DNA of 64,000 nt from Mesorhizobium sophorae (GCF_002270415.1 NZ_NNRI01000013.1:124001-188000); one strand, 5' to 3'. Shown: positions 17,746-26,315, counted from the stretch's first letter. Notes: generated by a model from the sequence alone, not told the origin. Numbers and translations are program-made.

Positions 17746-18630
17746 TCACGTCGGACCGTAGCCGGAGAGGCGCAACAGCAGCCACTGATGGAAATCCTGT
17801 TCGGCGCTGGTCAGGCGCGCGGTCGACGCCTTGGTCAGGAAATGCCCCGAGGTGCTGGAGAGTTCGAAGTCGGAAAGCCTGACCAGGGTCCTGCTGTCGA
17901 GCTCGGCATCGACCAGCGGCCGCGAGCCCAGCAGCACGCCGGCCCCCGCCCTGGCCGCCTCCATGGCTGCAACGAAACTGTCGAAGCGATGCGATCGCCG
18001 GGGGTGGCCGGCCAACCCTGCGGCCACGAACCATTCCGCCCACATCTCGCGTGCGCCGGCGACCAGAAGCAGCGGCAGGGAGGTCCAGTCGGCGTCGCCG
18101 GCCAGGGCCGGGGCAGCCACCGGCACGAGCCGCTCGGCGGTCAGCCTGTCGGCGTCACGTCCGGGGAAGGATCCGTTGCCGAAACGGATGTCGAGCGCCG
18201 AACCCGGCAGGTCGTAATCGGTCGGTCGGTGGATCGTCACCAGGTCCATCTGGATGCGCGGCAATGCCTTGGCTAGATCTGGCAGGGCCGGGACGAGCAT
18301 CAGCAGGGCAAAGGAGATCGGCGCTCGAACGGTCACGGTCTGTACGGCGCGCGGCTCGAACAGTTCAGCGGTGCTGCTGCCGATGGTGGCGAAAGCCGAC
18401 TGGATGTGGGGCAGGTAAGCCGCGCCTTCCGGCGCCAGCGCAACGCCACGTGCCAGCCTGGAGAACAGACGCGTCTTCAGCCGTTCTTCGAGAAGCCGGA
18501 TGTGCTGGCTGACCGCCGCTTGGGTCAGGCCAAGCTCGGCTGCCGCGGCGGTGAAATTCGACAGCCGCGCCGCAACCTCGAAACTGCGCAGCCAATCAAG
18601 CGGAGGCAAGGGCGGGATTGTTCGAGCCAT
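17746..18630 (-). CDS. LysR-type regulator, likely of the tmpAB operon
   Basis: This 294-residue regulator has a winged-helix N-terminus (PPLDWLRSFEVAARLSNFTAAAAELGLTQAAVSQHIRLLEERL, about residues 7-48) and a substrate-binding-like effector domain. It resembles the GcvA-like branch. The ATG at 18630 is chosen; a TTG at 18654 would add eight residues. It is transcribed away from the dioxygenase gene at 18749, the classical layout in which a LysR protein activates the divergent operon. Its likely inducer is a phosphonate or betaine compound, an inference from the neighbours. Confidence 0.85.
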   Translation of the reverse strand: MARTIPPLPPLDWLRSFEVAARLSNFTAAAAELGLTQAAVSQHIRLLEERLKTRLFSRLARGVALAPEGAAYLPHIQSAFATIGSSTAELFEPRAVQTVTVRAPISFALLMLVPALPDLAKALPRIQMDLVTIHRPTDYDLPGSALDIRFGNGSFPGRDADRLTAERLVPVAAPALAGDADWTSLPLLLVAGAREMWAEWFVAAGLAGHPRRSHRFDSFVAAMEAARAGAGVLLGSRPLVDAELDSRTLVRLSDFELSSTSGHFLTKASTARLTSAEQDFHQWLLLRLSGYGPT

Positions 18631-18660
18631 TATTTCTTTGAGGTCATTGGCCAAAAAAGG

Positions 18661-18674
18661 ATAATTTGAGTTAT
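18661..18674. promoter_or_regulatory. Candidate LysR-type binding site
   Basis: The divergent LysR-tmpA intergenic region contains ATAA (18661-18664) and TTAT (18671-18674) as an interrupted palindrome, which fits the T-N11-A pattern of LysR boxes. The match is weak and rests mainly on location. Confidence 0.3.
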
Positions 18675-18748
18675 GCCTTTCGCGCGGTCAACATGCAATC
18701 GAAACCTGCGGATCGGACCGCAGGCGTAGCGGACAGGAATGGATCTCC

Positions 18749-19900
18749 ATGCTCACCCACGCGCTGATCGGCGACGAAGGCAGAACCATCGAACTTGGCT
18801 GGAAGGACGGGACGCGCACCCGCTTTCACGCCATGTGGCTGCGCGACAATGCGCTGGACGACAAGACGCGCAGCGCCGGCAACGGCCAGCGGCTCATCAC
18901 CATCCTCGACATTCCGGTTGAGACGAAGATCGGCGCGGCGTCGATCAAGGGCGATGCCCTCGAGGTCAGCTTCGTGCCGGAAGGAAAGACGGTGAGCTTT
19001 CCCTCGATATGGCTGAGCGCCAATGCCTATGATCGCGACGCGGCCCGCCAGGCAGGCTGGACAGGCCAGCACACCGTGCGCTGGACCAAGGCGACGATGC
19101 AGAATTCCGTGCCGCGTGCCGGCTACCCTGCTGCCACCCGCGACCGCGACGTCTTGCGGCAATGGCTGTCGGCGGTGAAAGCCTATGGCTTCGCGGTGAT
19201 GGACGATCTGCCGGCCGAATCCGGGGCGCTCTGCAAAGTGTCCGATCTGTTCGGCTATATCAGGGAAACCAATTACGGTCGCTGGTTCGAAGTGCGCGCC
19301 GAGGTCAATCCCAGCAATCTCGCCTACACCAATCTCGGCCTCCAGGCGCACACCGACAATCCCTATCGCGATCCGGTGCCGACGCTGCAGATCCTGTCCT
19401 GCATCGAAAATACGGTAGAGGGTGGCGAGTCCAGCGTCGTCGACGGGTTTGCCGTCGCGGCCGCCTTGCAGGCTGAGAACCCCGAAGGCTTTCGGCTGTT
19501 GAGTTCATGCCCGGCGCGGTTCGAATATGCCGGCTCGGCCGGCGTGCGGCTGCAGGCGAAGCGGCCGATGATCGAGCTCGGGCCAGACGGCGAGCTGATC
19601 TGCATCCGCTTCAACAACCGTTCGCTGGCGCCGACGGTCGACGTGCCGTTCGCCGACATGGAGGCATACTATGCCGCCTATCGCCGGTTTGCCGAGCTGA
19701 TCGAGGATCCATCCTTCGAAGTGACCTTCAAGCTCGAAGCGGGCCAGGCGTTCATCGTCGACAACACCCGCGTCATGCATGCCCGCAAGGCGTTTTCCGG
19801 CACCGGCAAGCGCTGGCTGCAGGGTTGCTACGCCGACAAGGACGGCCTGCTGTCCACGCTCGCGGCGATCGAACACGGGTTCAAGGAGGCTGCGGAATGA
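18749..19900 (+). CDS. tmpA: TmpA-like 2-oxoglutarate dioxygenase (2-trimethylaminoethylphosphonate hydroxylase)
   Basis: This 383-residue protein belongs to the TauD/gamma-butyrobetaine dioxygenase family. The Fe(II) ligands are His201, Asp203 (QAHTDNPYRD) and probably His344 (VMHARKAF). Arg355 (GKRWLQGCY) is the likely 2-oxoglutarate anchor. The N-terminal domain keeps the family phrase HAMWLRDNA but lacks the zinc-binding cysteines of true gamma-butyrobetaine hydroxylase. The next gene, overlapping by four bases, encodes a PhnZ-type HD oxygenase. That pairing marks TmpA, which hydroxylates 2-trimethylaminoethylphosphonate at C1 before carbon-phosphorus cleavage. Automatic annotation would probably call it gamma-butyrobetaine dioxygenase, and that remains the main alternative. 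Confidence 0.72.
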   Translation: MLTHALIGDEGRTIELGWKDGTRTRFHAMWLRDNALDDKTRSAGNGQRLITILDIPVETKIGAASIKGDALEVSFVPEGKTVSFPSIWLSANAYDRDAARQAGWTGQHTVRWTKATMQNSVPRAGYPAATRDRDVLRQWLSAVKAYGFAVMDDLPAESGALCKVSDLFGYIRETNYGRWFEVRAEVNPSNLAYTNLGLQAHTDNPYRDPVPTLQILSCIENTVEGGESSVVDGFAVAAALQAENPEGFRLLSSCPARFEYAGSAGVRLQAKRPMIELGPDGELICIRFNNRSLAPTVDVPFADMEAYYAAYRRFAELIEDPSFEVTFKLEAGQAFIVDNTRVMHARKAFSGTGKRWLQGCYADKDGLLSTLAAIEHGFKEAAE

Positions 19901-20481
19901 GCGGCCAGGACCTGAACGCGGACAACATCGTCGAGTTCATCGCCGACATCTTTGAACGCAGGGGGGCGGAATCCTATCTCGGTGAGCCCGTCACCATGTC
20001 GGAGCATATGCTGCAGGGCGCATGGTTCGCCGAGCAGGACGGCGCGCCGGACGAGCTGGTGGCGGCGGCCCTGCTGCACGACATCGGCCACTACACCAGC
20101 GAGTTCGGCACCTATTCGCCGGAGGATGTCGAGGACAAGCATCATGACGAAGCCGGCGGCGAGGTGCTGGCGCCGTTCTTTCCGCCTGTCATCGTTGAAT
20201 GCGTCAGGCTACATGTCTCGGCCAAGCGCTATCTCTGCGCCACCGACCCGACCTATTTCGGCAAGCTTTCGCAGGCCTCGGTGCATACGCTGTCGCTGCA
20301 GGGTGGACCGATGAGCGCCGACGAGGTGGCCGAGTTCCGCAAGAACCCGTTCCATGAGGAGGCGGTCCGGGTCCGCATCTGGGACGAGAGCGGCAAGATC
20401 GCCAACATGAAGACACGGACGTTCCGCGATTACGTACCGCTGCTGCAGCGGGTCGTTCGCGACTATCGCGATCGCGCCTGA
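19897..20481 (+). CDS. tmpB: TmpB-like HD-domain mixed-valent diiron oxygenase (phosphonate C-P cleavage)
   Basis: This 194-residue HD protein matches PhnZ/TmpB, diiron oxygenases that cleave a 1-hydroxyphosphonate to a carboxylate and phosphate. Candidate metal ligands are His37, His61, Asp62, His65, His83, His106 and Asp163. These fall at nearly constant offsets (2-3 residues) from the PhnZ ligands as I recall them. The substrate-gating pair Tyr27 and Glu30 (YLGE) is also present and separates oxygenases from HD phosphohydrolases. The start overlaps the tmpA stop by four bases. With TmpA upstream, the expected product is glycine betaine plus phosphate. An aminoethylphosphonate substrate cannot be excluded. 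Confidence 0.78.
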   Translation: MSGQDLNADNIVEFIADIFERRGAESYLGEPVTMSEHMLQGAWFAEQDGAPDELVAAALLHDIGHYTSEFGTYSPEDVEDKHHDEAGGEVLAPFFPPVIVECVRLHVSAKRYLCATDPTYFGKLSQASVHTLSLQGGPMSADEVAEFRKNPFHEEAVRVRIWDESGKIANMKTRTFRDYVPLLQRVVRDYRDRA

Positions 20482-20967
20482 CGCAACTCCGTCGAGGTCG
20501 AGCACGCTCGCCGTCTTGCCGCTGCGCTTGTTCCGATGTATTAGCCGCGCCCGACATGCGGCCCGCATTTTCATTGGCCGCACCGTATCGACCACGCTTT
20601 TGATGGAGGCGACGATGAAATCTTGTTCACGCATTTTGCGCCTCCGCGGCGGACGAACGGGCTGACCCCGCGCCACAGCGGTTCCAATATCCTGGCACTC
20701 TGAGGACCGCCGTGCCGCGATGTGCGGTGGGAGTTGTCGTCTACACGAGCTGCGTAACCCGGGACGGCGTTAAGCCGCATTGTCCATAAAACGGTGGGAA
20801 GCCTAGCTCCCGGCCAACGATTGCGGCTGCCTGAAAATCAAAGATGCTGCTTTGCAACACTCCGGCAGGCCATTGTAAACATTGAAGGAATGGCACTTGT
20901 GCCAAGTTTCTTGTGAGCCTAGAGACCGCGCCATTCCCAACCCGTCATCCTGAAAGGAGACCTGTCC
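20482..20967. other. Gene-poor stretch between tmpB and the PcfJ-like locus
   Basis: No coding frame here has convincing composition or family resemblance. It contains a short palindrome GGCACTTGTGCC near 20892-20903 and no recognisable promoter, RNA gene or terminator with a T-tract. The first clear signal is the AAGGAG ribosome site at about 20954-20959. Confidence 0.5.
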
Positions 20968-21105
20968 ATGTCACGACAACCCAGATCGACACATTCCGTG
21001 CCGACGCTGGAATTGCGTGCGGCTGACAGGGTTCCAATCAGGAAGAACGGCCATGGCGAAGTCCATGATCCAGCGCAGGCAGGACGCCGAGCGCGAACGC
21101 ATTGA
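20968..21105 (+). CDS. Possible 45-residue small ORF upstream of the PcfJ-like gene
   Basis: An ATG at 20968 has a strong ribosome site (AAGGAGA about ten bases upstream) and opens a 45-residue basic reading frame, MSRQPRSTHSVPTLELRAAD and onward. It ends at 21105, inside the start of the PcfJ-like gene in another frame. It could be a genuine small protein, a translational coupling leader, or the remnant of a longer gene. It resembles no family I know. The call rests on the ribosome site alone. Confidence 0.35.
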   Translation: MSRQPRSTHSVPTLELRAADRVPIRKNGHGEVHDPAQAGRRARTH

Positions 21106-22211
21106 AGCATATCAAGCATCGCTGCGGCGGGTTTCCGCTATGCCGCGCCCCGCTCCCGATTTCGAGCGGGCGCTCGACGAGGTACGCCGCGGCTATGCAG
21201 GCATGGCGATCCGCGACGGCGCGTTGTGGCGTCCAAAGCTGAAGACGCGCGACCCGGCGCGGCTGCGGCTGGCTGCCGCCCGCTATCTCTTTGCGCGTTA
21301 TCCGGTTTCGGCCGCGCTCGAGGCCATCTGGCTGGATAGGTCGGGACTCGATGGCCGGGAGATCGCACTTCGCCTGGCCTGGTACGTCACGGCTGCAGGT
21401 GGCGGCTCGCTCTACAAAGCGGGCGCCAATGCGTGGCTGTCGCGAAAGGAGGTGCACTGCTTCCTGAACGTGTCCGGCGATTTCACCTTCGACGAGGCGT
21501 TCTGGTTCGCGATCGCGCGGTCCTACACGGATGATCCAGGGATTGCGGCTCGGCTCGCGCGCACGAAAATCGCGCGCACGCCGCGTGGCGAGTTGGCCTT
21601 CTGGCGCGAGGTGGCGCTTCTTCTGCGAGCATCCTGCTTCGAAGGAGGAGACCGACGATCTCTGTGACTATGTCGGCGCCAAGCACCGGCGCGATGGTGC
21701 CTACAGCCTGAAGGGCCGCACGCTCGCCTCGCTGCACCGGCAGATGTCGGACTGGCATCGCGATCTTGCTGCGATCGAACGCATCGAGGCGATGCGCCGG
21801 CGGGCCGCCGCGCGGGCCCAGCCCGTCGCCGGCGCACCCGCGCAGTGCAGCGCCTGGGACGGCTCGCGCCTGCAGGATTGGGAATGGCATCCGCCGCCCA
21901 AGGAGGCGAAGGCGCATGGCGAGTGGTTCTCCATCCGCCAGTTGAAGACCGCAGAGGACCTCGTTGCCGAGAGCCGGGCGATGCATCATTGCGTGTCGTC
22001 CTATGCGACCAAATGCATTGCCGGCAATGCCTCGATCTGGGCGCTGCGGCGCAAGGCGCTCGGCAAGACTGAACGCTTGCTGACGATCGAGCTCGATCCG
22101 CAGCATCGGGCGGTCCAGGTGCGCGGTTTCGGCAATCGTCTGGCAACGACGGACGAGCGCAAGATCCTCGAGCGTTGGGCCAAGGCGAAGTGCGTGACGC
22201 TGCAGGACTGA
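21053..22211 (+). pseudogene. PcfJ-like protein, interrupted by one frameshift
   Basis: Two overlapping reading frames form one PcfJ-domain gene. The first (21053 to about 21616) runs MAKSMIQRRQDAERERIEAY to FWREVA. The second continues in the +1 frame as FFCEHPASKEETDDLCDYVGA and ends at 22211 with the domain hallmark ESRAMHHCVSSYATKCIAGNASIWAL. The join is at about 21614-21618, where one extra base or two missing bases break the frame. No slippery heptamer is visible there. The gene is either a real pseudogene or contains a sequencing error. PcfJ is named after a conjugative plasmid protein and its function is not established. A perfect 11-bp hairpin follows the stop. Confidence 0.75.
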
Positions 22212-22221
22212 ACAGAAAGAG

Positions 22222-22247
22222 CCCGCGCGGCGGAATCGCCGCGCGGG
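22222..22247. terminator. GC-rich terminator hairpin after the PcfJ-like gene
   Basis: An 11-bp perfect stem, CCCGCGCGGCG (22222-22232) with CGCCGCGCGGG (22237-22247), has a GAAT loop. There is no T-tract on either strand, so it is either a weak intrinsic terminator or a transcript-end stabiliser shared by the PcfJ-like gene and the convergent flavoprotein gene. Confidence 0.6.
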
Positions 22248-22274
22248 TTCAGAAAGGGGCGGATGTGCGAGGCG

Positions 22275-24077
22275 CTATCCCTTGTGGTGCACCTGCTGCA
22301 GCCCGTAGACCGGCGTCGGCAGGCCTGCCTGCCTGGCCTTCAACTGCAGCGACAGGAACTGCGAATAGTGGCGTGACTGGTGCAGATTGCCGCCATGGAA
22401 CCACAGTGCTTCCTGCTGCGTCGGTTTCCACATGTTGCGCAATTCGCCCTCCCATGGACCGGGATCCTTGGTGGTGTTCGAACCGAGACCCCAGCATTTG
22501 CCGACCTTGTCGGCGACGTCCCTGGAGATCAGGTCGGCCGCCCAGCCATTCATCGAACCATAGCCGGTGGCGTAGATGATGACATCGGCGGGCAACTCGG
22601 TGCCGTCACTGAGGAGCACCGAATGCTCCTTGATCTCAGCCACGTTGACACCGCTTTTCAGCTTGATCGAGCCATCGATGATCAGATCGGAAGCGCCGAC
22701 GTCGATATAGTAGCCCGAACCACGTCGCAGATACTTCATGAACAGGCCCGAATCGTCATCGCCCCAGTCGAGCATGAAGCCGGCCTTCTCCAGACCCGTG
22801 TAGAATTTTGCATCGCGCTTCTTCATCTCGGCGTAAGCCGGAATCTGGAATTCGTGCAGGATCTTGTAGGGCAGGGAGGCAAAGACGAGGTCGGCCTTTG
22901 CCGTGGTCATGCCGCTCTGCACCGCCTGTTCCGAATAGAGGGACCCCAGCCCGATTTCCATCAGCGTGTCGGACTTGACGATATGCGTGGTCGAGCGTTG
23001 CACCATGGTGACATCGGCGCCTGCTTCCCAAAGTGCCGCGGCGATGTCGTGGGCGGAATTGTTCGAGCCGACGACCACAGCTTTCTTGCCGGCATAGGCA
23101 TCGGGACCGGGGTGCTTCGAGGAGTGATGCTGATCGCCCTTGAAGTTTTCCATGCCTTTGAATTTCGGCATATTGGCCTTGCCGGATTGTCCCGTAGCCA
23201 GCACCAGCTGCTTCGGCCTTAGCATAATGTCCTTGCCGTCGCGGTGGACGACGACCGTCCATTCCTTCTTCTTGTCGTCATAGGACGCGCTCTTGGCCTC
23301 AGTCGAGGACCAGTAATTCAGCTCCATCACCTTGGTGTACATTTCCAGCCAGTCGCCGATCTTGTCCTTGGGCGAAAAGACCGGCCAGTTCTTCGGGAAA
23401 TCGATGTAGGGCAGATGGTCGTACCAGACCGGATCATGCAGGCAGAGCGACTTGTAGCGCTTGCGCCAGCTGTCGCCGGCACGTTCGTTCTTCTCGATGA
23501 TGATCGTGGGAACGCCGAGCTGCCGCAGGCGCGCGCCGAGCGCGATGCCGCCCTGGCCGCCGCCGATGATCACCGTGTAGGGCTGCGTCTTGAAGCCGAG
23601 CTCAGCGGCTTCGTTCTCGCGTTCTTCCTTCCATGTCTGACGGTTCTTGCCCGAGCCGTGTTTGGCACCCATCGGCCGCGCGAAACCCGCCGGCTCCTCG
23701 TGGCCCTTCAATTCGACCATGGTGGTCAGCAGCGTCCAGATCTTGCCGTCCTTCAGCCTGACATGGCCGAAGCCACGCGCCACCTCTGTCTCAAAACTGA
23801 TCCAGCCGTCGATCAGCCCGCCGCTCTCGGTCGCGTCCTCGCCCTTGGCGATGGCGAAGTGGGATGGCTTGGTCTTCGACAACTGGCTTTTCAGCATGTC
23901 GCGGACCTGGTCGCGACCCTCCATGGTCTTGATGTTCCAGGTGAAGGTGACGAGGTCGCGCCAGTAACAGTCCTCCTGAAAGCAATCGACCGCTTTCTCG
24001 ATGTCGTTGGCGGCCAGGGCGGCGCCGAATTGGTCGAGCAGGTCGGACAGTTTCTTGTTAGGGGCCTTGTCGAGCAT
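22275..24077 (-). CDS. FMO-like NAD(P)/FAD-dependent monooxygenase with N-terminal NTF2-like domain
   Basis: This 600-residue protein has an N-terminal SnoaL/NTF2-like domain (about 10-130, including VDCFQEDCYWRDL) fused to a flavin-containing monooxygenase. The FAD loop GGGQGG is at 172-177, the NADPH loop GSNNSA at 337-342, and FKGDQHHSSKHPGPDAY at 312-328 corresponds to the FMO/Baeyer-Villiger fingerprint. ATGY near residue 500 is the second FAD contact. The substrate is unknown. The ATG at 24077 follows an ideal AAGGAGG site, so the 44-residue upstream extension is rejected. It stands alone, back to back with the ilv leader. Confidence 0.88.
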   Translation of the reverse strand: MLDKAPNKKLSDLLDQFGAALAANDIEKAVDCFQEDCYWRDLVTFTWNIKTMEGRDQVRDMLKSQLSKTKPSHFAIAKGEDATESGGLIDGWISFETEVARGFGHVRLKDGKIWTLLTTMVELKGHEEPAGFARPMGAKHGSGKNRQTWKEERENEAAELGFKTQPYTVIIGGGQGGIALGARLRQLGVPTIIIEKNERAGDSWRKRYKSLCLHDPVWYDHLPYIDFPKNWPVFSPKDKIGDWLEMYTKVMELNYWSSTEAKSASYDDKKKEWTVVVHRDGKDIMLRPKQLVLATGQSGKANMPKFKGMENFKGDQHHSSKHPGPDAYAGKKAVVVGSNNSAHDIAAALWEAGADVTMVQRSTTHIVKSDTLMEIGLGSLYSEQAVQSGMTTAKADLVFASLPYKILHEFQIPAYAEMKKRDAKFYTGLEKAGFMLDWGDDDSGLFMKYLRRGSGYYIDVGASDLIIDGSIKLKSGVNVAEIKEHSVLLSDGTELPADVIIYATGYGSMNGWAADLISRDVADKVGKCWGLGSNTTKDPGPWEGELRNMWKPTQQEALWFHGGNLHQSRHYSQFLSLQLKARQAGLPTPVYGLQQVHHKG

Positions 24078-24311
24078 CAGCTTTCCTCCTTGGATTGTGA
24101 TCGCTTCTTGATCGAGCGATTTGGCCGGACCGAGTTGTCCACGATGAGCGGAGTATTTCTTCAAAAGCTCGGCAGCGTCACGCCCTCCAATAGTTTGGCG
24201 TGTTTTCAATGCCTTATCGGAAACCTATGGGATTTTTCCGGTGATGGCTTGCCGGTGCCGAAGAGGAGAGCCGGCCCTTTTGCTGCGGGTTCATGTCACT
24301 CAGATTCGCCG
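24078..24311. other. Divergent intergenic region between the FMO gene and the ilv leader
   Basis: Apart from the FMO ribosome site at about 24082-24089, nothing in this stretch is recognisable as a gene. The FMO promoter must lie here, but no good -35 and -10 pair could be picked by eye. Confidence 0.5.
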
Positions 24312-24339
24312 TTGACAGCGGCGTAAAACCAATTCTATT
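24312..24339 (+). promoter_or_regulatory. Candidate ilvI leader promoter
   Basis: TTGACA at 24312-24317 is a perfect -35 hexamer, followed after 16 bases by TCTATT at 24334-24339 as a -10 element. Transcription from it would start only a few bases before the leader-peptide ATG at 24350, so the leader is nearly leaderless. Confidence 0.65.
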
Positions 24340-24349
24340 GTCCGCCACC

Positions 24350-24400
24350 ATGAAAACGGCACTCATTCTCGTAGGAAAGCGCGTGGGCAAGGCGGTGTAA
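24350..24400 (+). CDS. ilv leader peptide (MKTALILVGKRVGKAV)
   Basis: This 16-residue reading frame begins at the ATG at 24350 and stops at TAA 24398-24400. Six of its residues are Leu, Ile or Val, including the run LILV, as expected for a peptide that senses branched-chain aminoacyl-tRNA. It is followed by alternative stem-loops and an intrinsic terminator at 24434-24455, then ilvI at 24519. Ribosome stalling at the LILV codons would let RNA polymerase pass the terminator. It is too short for ordinary gene finding. Confidence 0.75.
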   Translation: MKTALILVGKRVGKAV

Positions 24401-24426
24401 CCGCCGGGCGAAAACCTCCCATGCGC
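24379..24426 (+). promoter_or_regulatory. Nested leader stem-loops of the ilv attenuator
   Basis: GCGCGTGGG (24379-24387) can pair with CCCATGCGC (24418-24426) with one wobble pair. This encloses an inner hairpin GGCGGT (24391-24396) with ACCGCC (24400-24405). The leader peptide stop lies inside the inner hairpin, so ribosome position would decide whether these stems form. I could not identify a strong competing antiterminator pairing by eye. Confidence 0.6.
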
Positions 24427-24433
24427 ACACACA

Positions 24434-24455
24434 GGCTCCCTCGGGGGCCTTTTTT
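24434..24455 (+). terminator. Attenuator terminator upstream of ilvI
   Basis: The stem GGCTCC (24434-24439) with GGGGCC (24444-24449), loop CTCG, is followed directly by a run of six T (24450-24455). It lies between the leader peptide and the ilvI start and would end transcription when branched-chain amino acids are plentiful. Confidence 0.8.
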
Positions 24456-24518
24456 ATTGCCTGAAACACGACTAAACGACCAGCAATCGCCAGATGGCGG
24501 CAGTACGGGACCAGACCG

Positions 24519-26315
24519 ATGAGCAACGGACAGAGTGAGCGGCGCGAAATGCCAAGAACCGAAATGACTGGCGCCGAAATGGTGGTGCAGGCGCTGAAGG
24601 ACAATGGCGTCAAGCATGTCTTCGGCTATCCGGGCGGCGCAGTACTCCCGATCTACGACGAGATTTTCCAACAGGACGAGGTCGAGCACATCCTGGTCCG
24701 CCACGAGCAGGGCGCCGGCCATGCGGCCGAAGGCTATGCGCGCTCGACCGGCAAGGCCGGCGTCATGCTGGTGACGTCGGGACCCGGCGCCACCAATGCG
24801 GTGACGCCGCTGCAGGACGCGTTGATGGATTCGATCCCGCTGGTCTGCCTGACCGGGCAGGTGCCGACCTCGCTGATCGGCTCCGACGCTTTTCAGGAAT
24901 GCGACACGGTGGGCATCACGCGTCCCTGCACCAAGCACAACTGGCTGGTGAAGGACGTCAACGAACTCGCCGCGACCATTCACGAGGCCTTCCATGTCGC
25001 CACCACCGGCCGTCCCGGTCCGGTCGTGGTCGACATTCCGAAGGACGTGCAGTTCGCCAGGGGCTTTTACGTGTCGCCGCAGATCGCGCCGCGCACCAGC
25101 TATCAGCCCAAGGTCCAGGGCGACCTGGACAAGATCAAGGCGGCGGTCGAATTGATGGCCAGCGCCAAGAAGCCGATAATCTATAGCGGCGGCGGCGTCA
25201 TCAATTCGGGTGCGGAAGCGAGCCATCTCCTGCGCGAACTGGTCGATCTCACCGGGTTCCCGATCACATCGACGTTGATGGGGCTCGGCGCCTATCCGGC
25301 ATCGGGCAAGAACTGGATGGGCATGCTGGGCATGCATGGCACCTATGAAGCCAACATGGCCATGCATGATTGCGACGTGATGATCTGCATCGGTGCGCGC
25401 TTCGACGACCGCATCACCGGGCGGCTGACCGCGTTCTCGCCCAACTCGAAGAAGATCCACATCGACATCGATCCGTCGTCGATCAACAAGAACGTCCACA
25501 CCGAAGTGCCGATCATCGGCGATGTCGGCCGGGTGCTGGAGGATATGGTGCGGCTGTGGCGGGCGACCGCCAAGGCCGACAAGAAGGTGCTCTACCCCTG
25601 GTGGGAGCAGATCGCCAAATGGCGTGCGCGCGATTCACTCGCCTACAAGATGAACAACGACGTCATCATGCCGCAATACGCCATCCAGCGGCTCTACGAA
25701 CTGACCAAGGGCATGGACACCTACATCACCACCGAGGTCGGCCAGCACCAGATGTGGGCGGCGCAGCACTATCATTTCGAGAAGCCGAACCGCTGGATGA
25801 CGTCAGGCGGGCTGGGCACGATGGGTTATGGCCTGCCGGCGGCATTGGGCGTGCAGATCGCGCATCCCGATGCGCTGGTCATCGACATCGCCGGCGACGC
25901 CTCGGTGCAGATGACGATGCAAGAGATGAGCGCGGCCGTGCAGCACGACGCGCCGATCAAGATATTCATCCTCAACAACCAGTATATGGGCATGGTGCGG
26001 CAGTGGCAGCAGCTGCTGCACGGCAACCGGCTGTCGCATTCCTACACCGAGGCGATGCCGGACTTCGTCAAGCTGGCCGAGGCCTATGGCGGCCACGGCA
26101 TCCGTTGCGAGAAGCCGGACGAGCTGGACGATGCGATCAAGGAGATGATCGCGGTCAAGAAGCCGGTGCTGTTCGATTGCCGCGTGGCGACACTTGCGAA
26201 CTGCTTCCCGATGATCCCGTCGGGCAAGGCACACAACGAGATGCTGCTGCCCGACGAGGCGACCGACGAGGCGGTGGCCAACGCCATCGACGCCAAGGGC
26301 AGGGAACTGGTGTAG
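24519..26315 (+). CDS. ilvI: Acetolactate synthase large (catalytic) subunit
   Basis: This ThDP-dependent enzyme makes acetolactate or acetohydroxybutyrate, the first common step of branched-chain amino acid synthesis. The 598-residue protein carries FGYPGGAVLPIYDE, the catalytic glutamate region VRHEQGAGHAAEGYAR, and the ThDP/Mg motif GDASVQMTMQEMSAAVQHDAPIKIFILNN. The gene is also called ilvB in some genomes. It is controlled by the leader attenuator at 24350-24455. The regulatory subunit gene follows 84 bases after its stop. Confidence 0.95.
   Translation: MSNGQSERREMPRTEMTGAEMVVQALKDNGVKHVFGYPGGAVLPIYDEIFQQDEVEHILVRHEQGAGHAAEGYARSTGKAGVMLVTSGPGATNAVTPLQDALMDSIPLVCLTGQVPTSLIGSDAFQECDTVGITRPCTKHNWLVKDVNELAATIHEAFHVATTGRPGPVVVDIPKDVQFARGFYVSPQIAPRTSYQPKVQGDLDKIKAAVELMASAKKPIIYSGGGVINSGAEASHLLRELVDLTGFPITSTLMGLGAYPASGKNWMGMLGMHGTYEANMAMHDCDVMICIGARFDDRITGRLTAFSPNSKKIHIDIDPSSINKNVHTEVPIIGDVGRVLEDMVRLWRATAKADKKVLYPWWEQIAKWRARDSLAYKMNNDVIMPQYAIQRLYELTKGMDTYITTEVGQHQMWAAQHYHFEKPNRWMTSGGLGTMGYGLPAALGVQIAHPDALVIDIAGDASVQMTMQEMSAAVQHDAPIKIFILNNQYMGMVRQWQQLLHGNRLSHSYTEAMPDFVKLAEAYGGHGIRCEKPDELDDAIKEMIAVKKPVLFDCRVATLANCFPMIPSGKAHNEMLLPDEATDEAVANAIDAKGRELV

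Noticed and set aside
20571..20780. Minus-strand 69-codon frame and other small frames in the 20.5-20.9 kb gap
   Set aside because: None has a convincing ribosome site, composition or family match.
21531..21667. Programmed ribosomal frameshift in the PcfJ-like gene
   Set aside because: No slippery heptamer or downstream pseudoknot is evident at the junction. A mutation or base-call error is simpler.
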